The notes: generated by a model from the letters alone, not told the origin. 64,000 bases of DNA from Linanthus parryae (GCA_023055425.1 JALGPY010000008.1:8008501-8072500); one strand, 5' to 3'. Positions 23,554-35,647 are shown, numbered from the stretch's first letter. A program made the numbers and translations.

Positions 23554-24260
23554 TTTGCTTTCTCTCTCACACTCTATGTTCTTCCTTCTTCTTCTTCCCA
23601 TCCTTCCGCTGGATCACCGCAAGGAGATGAGAGGGCGTCTTAGGGTGAGGCGGAGCACAGCTACGGTTGGAGAAAACCATCTTCGCAGGAGCCACGAAAG
23701 CAGCAGCGAAAACGAAAGCAGCGATAGAGGTGGTGGTGGGTTGAAGGAAAAAGAAGGAGAGGAGTTGTTTGACGAAGAAGGGGAGAGGGAGAGTCCTGGT
23801 TAAGGCGACTGGGGTTATAGTAAAGAAGAATGTGTAGAATGACGAGTTGGAGAAGAGAGGGTATTTTATAGTAGTGTATTTTTGCTTCAACATTAGGGAT
23901 AGTTTTATCTTTTCACCACATCTGTTAGGGCTGGCAATTAGGAAGGGACTAAAGAGGCTTTATTCGAAGTATAGGGATAGTGTATTTTATCCTAAGTTCG
24001 AAGGTGGTTATCGTCTTTTACCCTAAAAATTTGTGCGTGTGAGTGATTGGACAGGAATACCCTTCGTTAAACGAGGTAATTGACGGAGTCAATTGTTGAG
24101 TTAGAAATAAAGCTATGCGACTCCTTGAAATCAACGTTGGAGACTAGCACATGTTAGATAATTCTCAATGTGAGGAATTCTGTGTAAGGACAATTTTTGT
24201 TTTTATATAATTACTCAGTTTCATCAACAATACAAAATCCTACTTACCAAAACCCTCACT
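23554..24260. other. Intergenic region
   Basis: A CT/GA-rich segment with overlapping chance frames occupies about 23560-23890. It has the composition of a gene 5' leader but no supported product. The segment up to 24060 carries tttatc/ttttaccct words also seen near 11690-11720. No gene was identified. Confidence 0.4.
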
Positions 24261-24261
24261 A

Positions 24262-24564
24262 GCTCGTTAGTCGTTGTACTTTAGACTTGTTTTTATTCCT
24301 TGGTGAGCACTCATGAGATTAAATTCATTGTAAAAGCTTGGATTATTTATAAACCCAAGTTGTCAGAAAATGTCAAAACTGAAACCCAACCTAAGACATT
24401 TTCTAGCTTCAACCATAACGTCCTACTTTTTTTCTTGAACCAAAAGTCCACAGGTCGATAATTTGTCATCGAAATGTTAGTTAAAAATTAAATGAACCTC
24501 GTATAACTTGTGCTATATAAATGGATAGTCGTCTCCTATATCTTTGTTCTTGTGGTAATTTATC
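24262..24564. repeat. Upstream region of secreted-peptide gene A, duplicated at gene D
   Basis: From agctcgttagtcgttg (24262) to the ATG the sequence is closely similar to about 49424-49806, the upstream region of gene D, including the TATA box and its 43-nt spacing to the ATG. The two genes and their promoters therefore arose from one segmental duplication. Confidence 0.8.
24514..24522 (+). promoter_or_regulatory. TATA box of peptide gene A
   Basis: TATATAAAT, about 43 nt before the ATG. The same word lies at the same distance in gene D. Confidence 0.6.
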
Positions 24565-24930
24565 ATGGCTTTGAAGAAGATCTCATTTGTCGTTTGGAAG
24601 GTGTTTATCATTGTCATCTTTCTCCTAGCATTTGAAATTGGTGCAAGAGAATTGATTGAGACATCTAACTCCGTAATTTTCAGTAAGTTCTGCTACCAGT
24701 TTTTGCATTTATATCTTATTGTTTTATAAGTTTAACTCAGGTTGTTGTAGGGTTTTATAGTTTTTGTTGAGGGTTCAATATATATAATTTGGTATCTGCT
24801 TTCTGGAAATTAAACAGGTAAGGCAGAAAGGGAACTCACTGGCTCAGCTGATTCCCGGCCCCATAATCGTAATACTCCTGCCAAAGCTGATCCCCGGCCC
24901 CACAATCCTAATACTCCTACCAAACCTTGA
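24565..24930 (+). CDS. Secreted peptide precursor A (76 aa), two exons, two tandem DPRPHNPNTP-type motifs
   Basis: Exon 1 is 24565-24682 and exon 2 is 24818-24930. The 135-bp intron has GTAAGT at the donor, a poly-AAACAG acceptor and phase 1. The protein starts MALKKISFVVWKVF, has a hydrophobic signal-peptide core (residues 9-26) with likely cleavage after Ala27 (EIGA|RELIE), and a short acidic spacer. It ends in two 13-residue repeats (residues 50-62 and 63-75): ADSRPHNRNTPAK and ADPRPHNPNTPTK. The architecture is that of a plant precursor releasing short extracellular Pro-rich peptides. I cannot assign it to a known family (no CLE, CEP, IDA, PIP or RGF motif), and receptor and processing are unknown. 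An AATAAA lies at 25098-25103. The splice sites are supported by identical structure in gene D. Confidence 0.78.
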
Positions 24931-25537
24931 TTCACACACGTCGTTTGAAATTGGAATAATTTGTAACATACCTACATAAGGGAAAATAAGTGGAGATATT
25001 GTTGCTTTTATTCATGGGTGGTACGTAACTTAGGAGCTGTCGCCCGTCGCTTTTAGTGGCGATTTGGCTGTAATAGCTATCGTGTGTTTAGACCAGAAAT
25101 AAAATTTTGAGTGTCTTCAAATTTGCAGACGGACTATTTTTTATCGTTTTAGGGCTTGGCGCAAATTACTTTTTGTAACTGTACAAATGATATAATTATA
25201 TATGTTTAGGGCTTGAAGGAAAGTTCTCTCTTTTCTTTTTTCAATTGAATGTTTCCAAAGCAAATTAAAAAACTACTAAATTTCTAATTATATGTGAACT
25301 TTGAAGTTGGATGGATCGCATAGGGCTTCATGACAAAGGCTTAAGTTTTACTACATTCTTCTATTTTCATGTAACCTTTCTTTCAGTAAGTACATGTGAA
25401 ACTCAGACTAGCTACTCGAGAAGATAATATGACGAGGTTTATGAAGCGCTTCAATTTATCGATCTACAATCCCTCCTTGATCGGATCGACAAATGGCTCA
25501 AACTCAAATGTTAAATGTGGATCAACTATCATGCAAT
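24931..25537. other. 3' flank of peptide gene A
   Basis: It contains the probable 3' UTR with AATAAA at 25098-25103. Beyond that, AT-rich intergenic DNA without a recognisable feature. Confidence 0.5.
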
Positions 25538-25922
25538 TGTTATAACCAAATGCATCGAGCAAGAACGACGAAGAATGAAAAAGATAGCACATAATTTAAC
25601 GTGGTTCACTAGACTTGAGACTATCTACATCCACGGTCAAAATAACCTGATTTATTGATGAGAGAGTGCCAATTACACTCCAAGATACACCACACAACTC
25701 AAGACCACGAGAGAGAACCTTTATATAGACCTAGGACACGAAACTTGGTGCAGAGGACACATGGAATCTACACAACATGGAAACAATCCAAAAAAATAGC
25801 CCCGAAACCAATTCACATGAACATAAACCAATTCGTGCGAACAGAAAAATAATTCGCACGAATACAATGTGGATCCTAAACAATTCGTGCGAACATGGAC
25901 AGCAATTCGTGTGAACTGTTAT
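25538..25922 (-). repeat. LTR fragment related to the non-autonomous LTR family, interrupted by a copia element
   Basis: On the minus strand this matches the LTR at 11826-12325 in order: tatataaagg, a ttggagtgtaattgg stretch, ctctcatcaataaa, the ccgtggatgtag stretch and gaaccacgtt. Its left end TGTTATAACC (25538) may be the LTR terminus. Toward 25922 it contains five diverged copies of aattcgtgcgaac. The copia element at 25923 abuts it. Confidence 0.65.
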
Positions 25923-26388
25923 TGTTAGATCACACATAAACTCATGTAGATTATCGAATGCAGAATACATAATCTAGGATCCAATAACTATCATCTAGAA
26001 TCATCAAGAATGTATGAACATAAACTTTTAAAGTACCAACCTTGATCCATAGCTAGTAGTGACTCGTCTTCTTGCAAAATCTTGATGGGGCGGGATCTTC
26101 CAACCACAACTCGATCAGCTTCAATGACCTCTCTCAATGGGAAGAGTGAGACTACTGTTTCGAATGTGATGGGGATCAGAGCCTAGTCTTTATATACTAA
26201 TTTGATTAGGCTCCCATAACCCTAATCATTTAGTAATGGGCTACTACACATTACAAAGCCCACACCACCTTATGTTCATACTGGTCCAAATATTAAGTAG
26301 ACTACCTTAACAACCCGTTTATTTGATAGCCCAAATATAACTATTAATATTTCTATTTTGGCCCACAAGGATATAAAATTTCCTAACA
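25923..26388 (-). repeat. 3' LTR of copia element at 25923-32604
   Basis: 466 bp, TGTTAG...CTAACA, followed on the right by the polypurine tract on the minus strand. Confidence 0.85.
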
Positions 26389-26937
26389 GTTATCCCCTTC
26401 CATAAAATGCAGCCTGCTTTGTTTCCTTTGTCTTCGTTGCTTTCTCCAATTGTCGCTAGCAAAAGTGCTATCAACCTTAGAACATTCCTTATAACAATCT
26501 GGTCCATTGTCCATACCAGTGAGAGACCAAAGCGACCTTTGTTACATTTAGATATAGTCGTAACAAAGACCCATCAATGATCACCAAAGCAATATATTCA
26601 ATGACATAGATCAAGTGTGGATGTGCAACGGGAAATTACATGCAATGTGATCTCAAACATGCCTATTTCCACTGATCCTAAAAGTGAGATCAAACCTTAT
26701 AATTTCCATCTTTATGCTAAACCGCAATTCGAAATCCCTGATAACAATAGTTCAGAACAAATAAAATAAAACTTTAACTTTATTCTGCAGAAAAACAAAT
26801 AGTGTCCAACATAAGAACATTACACATAAATGAAAACTCCCACTAAACCAGCATATCCTCAACTAGTGCCAACCCCATGTGAGAAATATGCTCAGGGAAT
26901 ACCTTCCGTGGCAATCCCTTAGTAAGCGGATCCGCAA

Positions 26938-29900
26938 TCATGGAGTTCGTTCCAATATGGATACTATACTATTCTGAACTCTTTCTTTAAAAATTAGAAA
27001 CTTGCGATCAATATGTCTTGACTTCACAGAGCTTCTATTGTTATTTGAATATAAGACCGCATATTTGTTGTCACAATACATCTTAAGTGGCCTTTGAATG
27101 CCATCCAAAACTCGCAGCTCTGTGACAAAATTTCGCAGCCATATTGCATGATTTGTTGCCTCATAACATGCTATGAACTCAGCCTCCATGGTGGATGAAG
27201 CTATAAGCGTTTGCTTAGCACTTTTCCAACAAATGGCACAATCGCAAGTGAGTATACATAGCCTGAAGTGGATCTCTTAGTGTCTTGGCAACCCGAAAAA
27301 TCAGAATCAGAATACCCAATGATCTCCAATTTTTCTGATCTCTGATATGTGAGCATATAGTCCTTTGTTCTCCTTAAGTACCTCATAACCCGTTTTGCTG
27401 CTTTCCAATGATCCATCCCAGGTTTATTCAAGTATCTGCCTAACATGCTAACAATAAATGCCAAGTCTGGACGTGTCATACTTGAGCGTACATAAGACTC
27501 CCCACAGCCGAAGCATAAGGAATCCTTTGCATCTCTCCCTTTTCCAGTTCATTCTTAAGGCATTGAGCAAGGCTAAACTTGTCTCCTTTAGCAACAGGAG
27601 TATCTCCTAGTGAGCAATCTTTCATGCCAAATCTAGCAAGCACCTTATCGATATAGCTCTTTTGTGATAACCCAATGATACCTCGAGATCGGTCTCGATG
27701 AATCTTTATTCCTAATACAAAAGTGGCATCCCTAAGATCTTTCATTTCAAAATTATTAGTAAGAAATCTCTTGGTTTCGTGCACCTAAATCGTTGCTAGC
27801 CAAAAGTATGTCATCAACATACAACACTAGGAATATGAATTTACTCCCACTGAACTTGCGATATACTCAATCGTCAACCGTATTTATCTCAAAACCGAAT
27901 GAGGCTATAATTTGGTTGAATTTGTGATACCATTGGCGGGAAGCTTGTTTGAGACCATAGATGGACTTCTTTAATTTTCAAACCATAGACATTGAGTCAC
28001 CTAAAAAAAGTTTTCTGGTTGCCTCATATATATCGTCTCATAAATGTCACCATTGAGAAACGCAGTCTTTACGTCCATCTGATGTAGCTCTAAATCAAAA
28101 TGAACTACAAGTGCCATTATGATCCTAAAAGAGTCTTTCGAAGAAGCTGGAGAGAAAGTCTCATTATAATCAATGCCTTCCTTTTGAGTAAGTGCCTTAG
28201 CTATAAGACGAGCCTTATATCTTTCGATATTGCCCTTTGCATCCCTCTTGGCTTTAAATATCCATTTACAACCAATCGGTTTAGCCCCTTCAGGCAATTC
28301 TACTAGATACCAAACGTATCCTTCATGGATTTCATCTCGGCATCAATCCACTTTTTTAGGATTAGAGCTTTTTTTGACTTGTGGAAGTTGATTGGATCAT
28401 CTTCCATGAACCCAATATCAAACGCACGCTCTTGGAGAAACACACATTCATCCGAAATGGCACTTCTCCTCACTCTAGTGGATCGCCTTAGTGTCACTTG
28501 CTCTTGAGGTGGTTGAGCTTGTTCTTCATGAACAACATCTTGAACTTGAGTTGGGGGATCATCGATGACAATGTTTTATGGAATGGAAATAAATTCCTCT
28601 TCAAAAACAATGCCCCTTATAACCTTATCTCCCCCCTCAAGCTCAACATCCTCAAGAAATCTCGCATTCCCTGTTTCGAAAAAGGATTTAGTTGAAGGGT
28701 CATAAGACTTGAAACCCTTCGACCGTTCAGCGTATCCCAGAAAGTAGCAGCCAATTGTTCTTGAATCCAGTTTCTTTTCATTTGGCCTATAAGGCCTAGC
28801 CTCAGCTGGACATCCCCAAATATGTAAGTGATTTACGTTGGGCCTTTTTCCCAACCATAACTCATACGGGGTCTTAGCTACTGCTTTGCTTGGTACCCTG
28901 TTCAAAATGTAAGTTGCGGTCTTTAGTGCTTCACCCCAGAGCGACTCCGGTAAGGGAGAATGACCAATCAAACTCCTTACCATATCCTTCAGATTCCGAT
29001 TTCCGTCGTTCCGCAACACCATTCATGCTAGGTGTACCCGGCATTGTGTATTACAGCACGATTCCACGTTCCTCTAGGTATTTAGCAAATGGCCCTGGAC
29101 GTTGTTTACCTGATCCATCATATCTACCGTAGTATTCACCACCACGATCAGATTTGACAGCCCTAATTTTCTTGCTAAGTTGATTCTCAACTTCAGCATT
29201 GAAAGCCTTAAAAACGTCCAATGCTTGGGACTTCTCGTGTAGTAGATAAATGTACCCGTAGCGAGAGTAATCGTCTATAAATGTGATGGAGTATTGTTGT
29301 CCATTCCAAGAAGCCGTAGGGAATGGACCACAAACATCTGTATGTATTAGTTCCAAGACATCATTACTTCGATAGGAATTCAATCTCCTTATGTTTGTCT
29401 GTTTTCCCTTTACACATTCAACACAAACTTTAAAGTTCGTGGAATCAAGGGAATCGAGAATTCCTTCAGATACAAGCCTTTCGATTCTCCTTTGGGAGAT
29501 GTGACCTAAGCGTTTGTGCCATAATACAGCCGAATTCTCGTTTGTTAATTTTCGTTTTGTACCGCGATTAGTAGTTTGCAAGGTTTCATTATACGAAGCA
29601 ATTGTATCCAACAAATACAAATTATCAACCAAAGAACCAGTTGCAACCACACATGAATTTCGAAAAAGACTAAACTTATTGTTTCCAAATGAACAAGAAT
29701 AACCGAATTTGTCCAAAGCAGAAACTGAAATTAAATTCCGTCTAAATGACGGAACAACAAACGTCTCTTCCAAATCCACTAAACAACCAGTCTTAAACGA
29801 TAATCAGAAGGTTCTTATTGCTTCAATTGCAACTGCTTTGCCATCGCCCACATAGATGAATCTTTCAGCATCATTTGGTTGTCGGCTCCACAGGCAACCC

Positions 29901-30828
29901 TGCATAGACACACTTATGTGAGTAGTAGCACCAGAATCTACCCACCAATTATGGCTAGGTACAGAAGCTAAATTAACTTCAGAACAAACCAAACCGAGAA
30001 GCGTACCTTTCTTAACACGCCAAGCGGCATATTTGGTACAATCCTTCTTCACATGCCCGTCCTTCTTGCAAAAGAAACAAGGGAAACCCTTATCTTGTTT
30101 TTTGGCACCTTGGGTTGTGATGGTTTAACTGCAGCTTGCTTGACTTCATTACTCTTTCATTTCAAGCCCTTAGAGGTAGATGCAAAGTGAGCACTTTCTG
30201 TCAGTTCTCGCTTAAGTCTATCCTGTTCTTGCGCACACTGAGAGATGAGCTCGTTAAGAGTACATTTGTCCTTCTGAGTATTATAACTCACTTTAAACTG
30301 TCCCTACTGTGCAGGAAGAGAAATAAGCCCCAAATGCACGAGAAAATCCTCAGAGAGGTCTAAATTCAGTGCCTTAAGCTTTGAAGCGATGTTAAACATT
30401 TCCATAATGTACTCGCTTATGTTCCCTTTGCCTTTATACTTCATTGAAACATGGTTTTCCAAAAGGGTGCTTGTTTCGGCCTTCTCGTTCTATGCAAAAC
30501 GATGCTCAATTTGCTTAAGGAACTCTTTAGCATTATCTTCGTCGGACTGAATGCTTCTGGAATGCTGTGTTTCATCATCATAAGACTCATGCGATTAGCG
30601 CTCCCACTTCTCATGTTCGAATTTAACTGCATTGGAACTTTCAGCCGTAGAAGAAGGAGGCACATCTTTCCTTAGTGCAAGGTCTAGATCCATGCAGCCG
30701 AGAACAATTTCAATGTTCTCTTTCCAAGCCTTAAAGTTTGTGCCATTAAGCACAGGAATTGAGTTCACGTTGGCACTGATAGTGGCAGCAAATGCATTAA
30801 CTAAAATAGAGAACAAACAAAAGAACAT
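26938..30828 (-). pseudogene. Copia gag-pol, multiply frameshifted
   Basis: In transcription order: a gag start (SIPVLNGTNFKAWKENIEIV, near 30800); a zinc knuckle near 30040-30070; protease (HNWWVDSGATTHISVS, 29804-30052); integrase (LWHKRLGHISQRRIERLV, a CVECVKGK zinc finger, IHTDVCGPFPTASW and DDYSRYGYIYL, 29051-29779); integrase C-terminal part ([12 protein letters not shown], 28576-29022); reverse transcriptase (CKWIFKAKRDAKGNIERYKA, ELHQMDVKTAFLNGD, 28001-28297, with a YVDDIL-type region near 27800 in another frame); and RNase H (FVLGIKIHRDRSRG, TRPDLAFIVSMLGRYL, MYCDNKYAVLYS, 26938-27784). Each block sits in a different frame or is split by a stop, so no functional polyprotein can be made. 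Confidence 0.85.
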
Positions 30829-32139
30829 AAGCTCATAATATAAACATTATGTACAAGCATGAAGTGTAAATATCAATATCCATGCATGAAAAAGGAACTA
30901 AACAATTAATGGGTTCCTTACAAGATACCTAGCACAACAAAGTTATTTAGTCTTTGGACAGAAACACCGACTTGTAAGTGGTACTCTCCACGCAACAATC
31001 ATACATTGATAGTAAATCCGGTCAAAATAAGCCTTCCTTTGGGCCGACTACATGTCCACATGGAAAAACTTGATAACTATCACATGTTTATTGCCGCATG
31101 TGTGTTATTATCTGGCCAACTAACAATCTTCCTTTGGGCCGATTTATTAGTCGCATAAACAATACACGCACACATCTTCATATTCCAAAGTAAATCAATT
31201 TTACACAATATAGGTCACTTTGGCGACATATTATTTCAACCAATTTATTGTAGAATACAAGACAAATTACTTGTGTGAAACATATCAAATGTGTACACAA
31301 GTATATCGGCGTATGATACCAAAGATACACCTTAAAAATTATTATTTCGTATTACTTATCCATGAATCGATTCATAAGTATGATACAAACACAGTAATAT
31401 CACGAGATCAAGATCGCTAAAGTCGAAACATGGAGACAATAGGCTTATATGTGCAAAAGCATGTTAAAATACGAAACTGTTAATTCTGCTCCAAAAATTG
31501 TTATAAATATGAAGAATTTAACCATACAGATGGATTCAGAAGACCCAAAAACATAGGGTTTGACTATTGAATCACCCAAATCGGACATTTAGATCTCCTG
31601 GAATAGCTAAAACATTATAAGCCATTAGATCAATTGGCGCAACCAACCGGCGTTACAACCGTCGCACCAAATCAGTGCACCTACATAGCCATTCCTTCCA
31701 GCGGTGCAACTAAGACGCAGCGCCTCTAACACACCGAGTCAGGTCTCCACCAACAGTCCATAACGTACAAAAGGAATGAATCCTTTTTTTTTTTTTCTAT
31801 TTTTTAATACTTTACTAAAAAAGTCAAAAGCTTTAATGTCCATCAATTAATCAGATTAAAAAAAGAAAAAAGAGTCAGTTATGACTCTTCAGATCGCATT
31901 CAAACTAGTCCAGACACTAAGGCTCTGTTTGGCAAACTAATAAACGGGACCAATTGGTTTAAAACGTCATAACACTCAAATATATCGTTGGAAAGATTAT
32001 TTCAAGATCTTCCAAACCATATGAAGGAAACTCAGATCCGACATAAACCCGGAAAACGAGGCAGCAAACCCTAATCCGGGATTAACACATAATCACCCGT
32101 TCTTAACAATCCTAGCATGATAGTGGCTCTGATACCTCT
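30829..32139 (-). other. Copia 5' leader region
   Basis: Untranslated leader between the primer-binding site and gag. No gene is seen; ttcctttgggccga recurs at about 31032 and 31131. Confidence 0.5.
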
Positions 32140-32604
32140 TGTTAGATCACACATAAACTCATGTAGATTGTCGAATGAGGAATACATAATCTACGATCCA
32201 AGAAATATCATCTAGAATCATCACGAATATATGAACATAAACTTTTAAAGTACTAACCTTGATCCGTAGCTAGTAGTGACTCGTCTTCTTGCAAAATCTT
32301 GATGGGGCGGGATCTTCCAACCACAACTCGATCAGCTTCAATGACCTCTCTCAATGGGAAGAGTGAGACTACTGTTTCGAATGTGTTGGGGATCACAGCC
32401 TAGTCTTTATTTTTAATTTGATTAGGCTCCCATAACCCTAATCATTTAGTAATTGGCTACTACACATTACAAAGCCCACACCACCTTATGTTCCTACGGG
32501 TCCAAATATTAAGTAGACCACCTTAACAACCCGTTTATTTGATAGCCCAAATATAAATATTAATATCTCTTTTTTGGCCCACAAGGATATAAAATTTCCT
32601 AAAA
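32140..32604 (-). repeat. 5' LTR of copia element at 25923-32604
   Basis: It begins TGTTAGATCACAC and ends CCTAAAA in place of CCTAACA. The primer-binding site lies immediately to its left on the minus strand (atagtggctctgatacctct on the plus strand). Confidence 0.85.
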
Positions 32605-32690
32605 GTTATCCCCTTCCATAAAATGCAACCTGCTTTGTTTCCTTTGTCTTCGTTGCTCCGCCAATTGTCTCTAGAGTTTCGAAGCATCCC
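32605..32690 (-). repeat. Extra copia polypurine tract and internal sequence outside the 5' LTR
   Basis: The bases after the 5' LTR (gttatccccttccataaaat and about 55 more) match 26389 to about 26460, the internal sequence next to the 3' LTR, including the polypurine tract. They diverge at ctctag versus gctag. LTR 32140-32604 was therefore once also the 3' LTR of a neighbouring tandem copy, of which only this stub remains. Confidence 0.75.
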
Positions 32691-33206
32691 AATACCAATT
32701 TACAAAGGTGTGATGAGTGATACATATTGTTGATTATTTTCACCATTGAAGTACCAAATTATACACAAGTATCATTAGCTTTTAACATACTAACAAAAAG
32801 ATTATCCATCAATCAAAATTTGAAACCCCTATAGGAGATGAGATATAAAATGGTGAAAATTATGATGGTACATAACATTTCTCTACACGAAAAAAAAAAA
32901 ATTAAGATAGAAAACTGGGAACGAAATTTCATCGCAAAATTAACGTGCTCGAAGGGCATTATCTCAAACAATGTGATGTGATTGTATCATGAACGATGTG
33001 AACTTTATGAAAATACCTTCGCCGTGTTTTAATATGATGATTGAATTTTGTTCCAAGTTTGACATTGACGTTTATTTTACAAATGGGGAATGCAATCAAC
33101 TAGTTCTAGAACTGAGGGTTGCAATGTGATAGTTTCGGCAAACTGAGGGTATGTATTAAGTAATTAAGCCTAGAGGAAAAGCATTTTAACTAATCTTCTC
33201 ATACTT
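32691..33206. other. Intergenic region
   Basis: AT-rich, no recognisable feature. Confidence 0.5.
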
Positions 33207-33218
33207 TTGATTAATGTT

Positions 33219-34643
33219 TTTTTTTTTGAGGAACAGATTGTATTTAAACCACTGGGCCGGAGCCCAAAATATCGTGTTCAATTACATCAGTAATCCAAAA
33301 TGGGTCATGGTAAGCCCAAGAGAAGGAAGAGACTTCTAGAGCTACTCGTTGGCATACTAAATGTGCAGCTCGGTTACAGCTGCGAGGCGTGTATCGGGAC
33401 ACGTACTCGGTGGAGTCTTCGAGAAGGCGTAGACCACGGAGCAAAATCCGACCACACAATGAATTATCCTCCACAACCGTTTCATTTCTCGCAACTGAGA
33501 AGATGGTGCTCTCTCAGTTTCTCTCTCTAAGTCGATTCCAAAGAGAGATGAGAGACTTGGAGTCACTTTCGAAGATGACCGGAGATATCTCCATCTCCAT
33601 CGCCAATTTGACTCCTTCATAGATGGCTAGAGCTTCAGCTTCTCTTGACGATGTACCAAACAGTAGCTTAAATCCCCTTCCGGCGATGAGGAGGCCATTT
33701 TCGTCCCTGACGACCACTCCGGCGCTGGCTGATTGGCTCTCCTGGTTCCAGCTAGCATCCGTATTGACTTTTAACCAATTTGGGGGAGGCTTCGACCATA
33801 GTTTCGCCGGAGATGGAGGATTCTGAGCCGGAGTCGATTCCTCTGAGGCTTGCATGTGTAGATCTAGAAAAGTTAAGTACCCCAAAACTTCCTCCTTTAG
33901 CTGATCTGCATCTTTCCTTTTGTTATTATGAACTACTTGGTTTCGATTGTGCCAAATAGATGAGATACCCAAACAGAGTTTAACTCGGTCTTCTTTTTGT
34001 AGATGCTCGAAAACGGTTGGGAACCACTCTGTAAAGGTCACAGAAGCATTGTGGCAAAGGGGGAGATGAAGGATACTTTTCCACAAGTCCTTTGACGTTT
34101 GACATCTACGAAATAAGTGAGCCTCGGTTTCTTCTTCTTCTCCGCAGATCGGGCAGGAGACAAGTAAATCAATACCTCTTCTTCTAAGATTCGTTCTAGT
34201 AGGGAGACCTTTATGCATGCTTCTCCATATGAGGAAGAGGAATCTCTTCGGAATTTGTTGTTTCCAGAAGCTGTTCCACCAAGTCCTTTCGGGAAAAGAA
34301 GAACTTTCAATTTTGTCTGCAGATTCTTTCCAACATCTTGTACCCAGATCTGACCGAATAGATTCCATTCTCTTCGTAGTGCCAAAGAAGTTGATCCGGT
34401 TTTGGAGTTGGAGGGATGTTAATCCGAAGCACTTCATCAATGTCCACTGGTTGCAGATGAGTATGGAGAGCCGCAACATCCCAGGTATGAGACTCTTCAT
34501 TTATAAGGTCAGAAACCCTTACGTTTGGATTATGTGTGGGTGGGGAGATTACTTTGTAACTGTCCGGTCTCAAAATTCATCTATCTTTGAAAACCCTTAG
34601 ATTTTCCCCATTACCAATGCACCATCTGGAACCCGGTCCCGTC
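33219..34643 (-). mobile_element. 5'-truncated LINE (1.4 kb) with 12-bp target duplication
   Basis: The minus-strand element ends with a poly(A) tail (T-run at 33217-33227 on the plus strand). The 12-bp duplication TTGATTAATGTT flanks it at 33207-33218 and 34644-34655. Only the end of ORF2 is present, typical of incomplete target-primed reverse transcription. Confidence 0.9.
33244..34600 (-). pseudogene. LINE ORF2 C-terminus: zinc-finger region and RNase H
   Basis: The first frame (34307-34573) has QLLWHYEENGIYSVRSGYK. A frameshift leads to the second frame, with the zf-RVT motif (CPICGEEEETEAHLFRRCQT) and an RNase H domain (WLKVNTDASWN, SAGVVVRDENGLLIAGRGF, REAEALAIYEGVKLAMEMEI, FESDSKSLI). 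A stop at 33514-33516 interrupts the domain. The same frame then resumes (TPRSCNRAAHLVCQR) to 33244. RNase H at the ORF2 end is typical of plant L1 elements of this lineage. Confidence 0.85.
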
Positions 34644-34869
34644 TTGATTAATGTTCATTTGCTTATTTATTTACTTTCAAGTAAGTTTCCACAATTGATT
34701 TTGCCCATGAATACGCATTCATACATAATGCTATATAATTTTACTTTTTAGATATGTTAATTGACGAAAAAAATCTGCAAACTATCAAACGTTTCTTTCG
34801 ATTTTAGTTATCGAATCTAAGAAATTTACGAGTTTAGGAATTAACATCATGTTTCTTGCATGGACTGAC

Positions 34870-35270
34870 TCGACTTGAGTTTTGAAATATTCAGTGTTTT
34901 GGCCATACATACTTGGAGCATACGAAAACATCTTGAAGAGTTCAAGTTGACTGAGAAGGTCGAAGAAAATCGATGAAGTATTTTTATTTTGAAGCCGATC
35001 GAGTATTAAATTTAGTTAAATAATTAATAATATATACCCACTTCGCTTTGAAAGTTGACAAAATGATCGAGAACCATTGATTAAGAGCATTAGTGTTAGT
35101 TTCCTGCCATAGACTTGAATTCAACATTCCTCCACGAGTTGGACTGTACATTTTGTCAATGTAATACTCTACATGACTGTGAGGCACCCCCTAATTTCGA
35201 TTCATATTGGAGGGTCATCTGAGTCCGTTGGAGATGAATTTACTGTTTGTGTTGCTTGCATGTTATAATA
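34870..35270. repeat. Upstream region of peptide gene B, duplicated at gene E
   Basis: From the gactgactcgacttgag stretch through gcatacgaaaacatcttga, cgctttgaaagttgacaaa and caacattcctccac, this segment matches about 59420-59850, upstream of gene E. A 37-bp direct duplication (ttagacctattctctgcatg and following) lies just after it at 35278-35314 and 35328-35364. Genes B and E are thus products of a segmental duplication including their 5' flanks. Confidence 0.8.
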
Positions 35271-35442
35271 CACATGGTTAGACCTATTCTCTGCATGCTT
35301 GTGATTGAAGGTCATATATGCCCTCCTTTAGACCTATTCTCTGCATGCTTGTGATTGAAGGTCAATAGGTCATATATGGTTTTGAGTTTGAATTATTCAA
35401 TGCATGGTAATGGTTTCACAAGTTTCGTGTCTTTCATTTACC

Positions 35443-35450
35443 TATAAATT
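35443..35450 (+). promoter_or_regulatory. TATA box of peptide gene B
   Basis: TATAAATT, about 50 nt before the ATG at 35501. Confidence 0.5.
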
Positions 35451-35500
35451 TGGTGACATAGCTAGCCTTTACCTCCATATGTTTAATTAGAAGTCGGAAA

Positions 35501-35647
35501 ATGGCTTTAACGAGTACTATGTGTTCTTTTATTCTGAGGCTCATCATCGTTGCTGCACTTCTTCTAGCTTTAACTGTGAATGCAAGGGAAGTCGTTGGTC
35601 CTCCAAAGCGTCCTCAGAAGGATAATCCACGGCCTCACAACCCATGA
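35501..35647 (+). CDS. Secreted peptide precursor B (48 aa), intronless, C-terminal DNPRPHNP
   Basis: The single-exon frame starts MALTSTMCSFILRL, has a hydrophobic signal-peptide core (residues 10-27), probable cleavage after Ala28 (TVNA|REVVG), a basic Pro-rich spacer (GPPKRPQK) and ends directly with the motif D-N-P-R-P-H-N-P. It is shorter than genes A and D because the intron and acidic spacer are missing and the motif stops at the second Pro. AATAAA lies at 35755-35760. The conserved A-R-E cleavage context, ATGGCT start and C-terminal motif support it as a family member; expression is unknown. Confidence 0.68.
   Translation: MALTSTMCSFILRLIIVAALLLALTVNAREVVGPPKRPQKDNPRPHNP

Larger units (their letters stand above)
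25923..32604 (-). mobile_element. Ty1/copia retrotransposon, minus orientation, decayed (6.7 kb)
   Basis: LTRs at 25923-26388 and 32140-32604 both begin TGTTAGATCACAC; the left copy ends CCTAACA. On the minus strand a polypurine tract (ggaaggggataac) precedes the left (3') LTR, and a tRNA-Met primer-binding site (TATCAGAGCC) follows the right (5') LTR. Gag and pol are present in order but broken by many frameshifts and stops. GTTAT flanks both outer edges, but on the right side it belongs to a second copy of the polypurine tract (see 32605-32690), so the duplication is ambiguous. Confidence 0.85.

Noticed and set aside
23567..23893. 108-codon minus-strand frame and an overlapping 128-codon plus-strand frame
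   Set aside because: Both strands are open through a purine/pyrimidine-biased segment; no recognisable domain.
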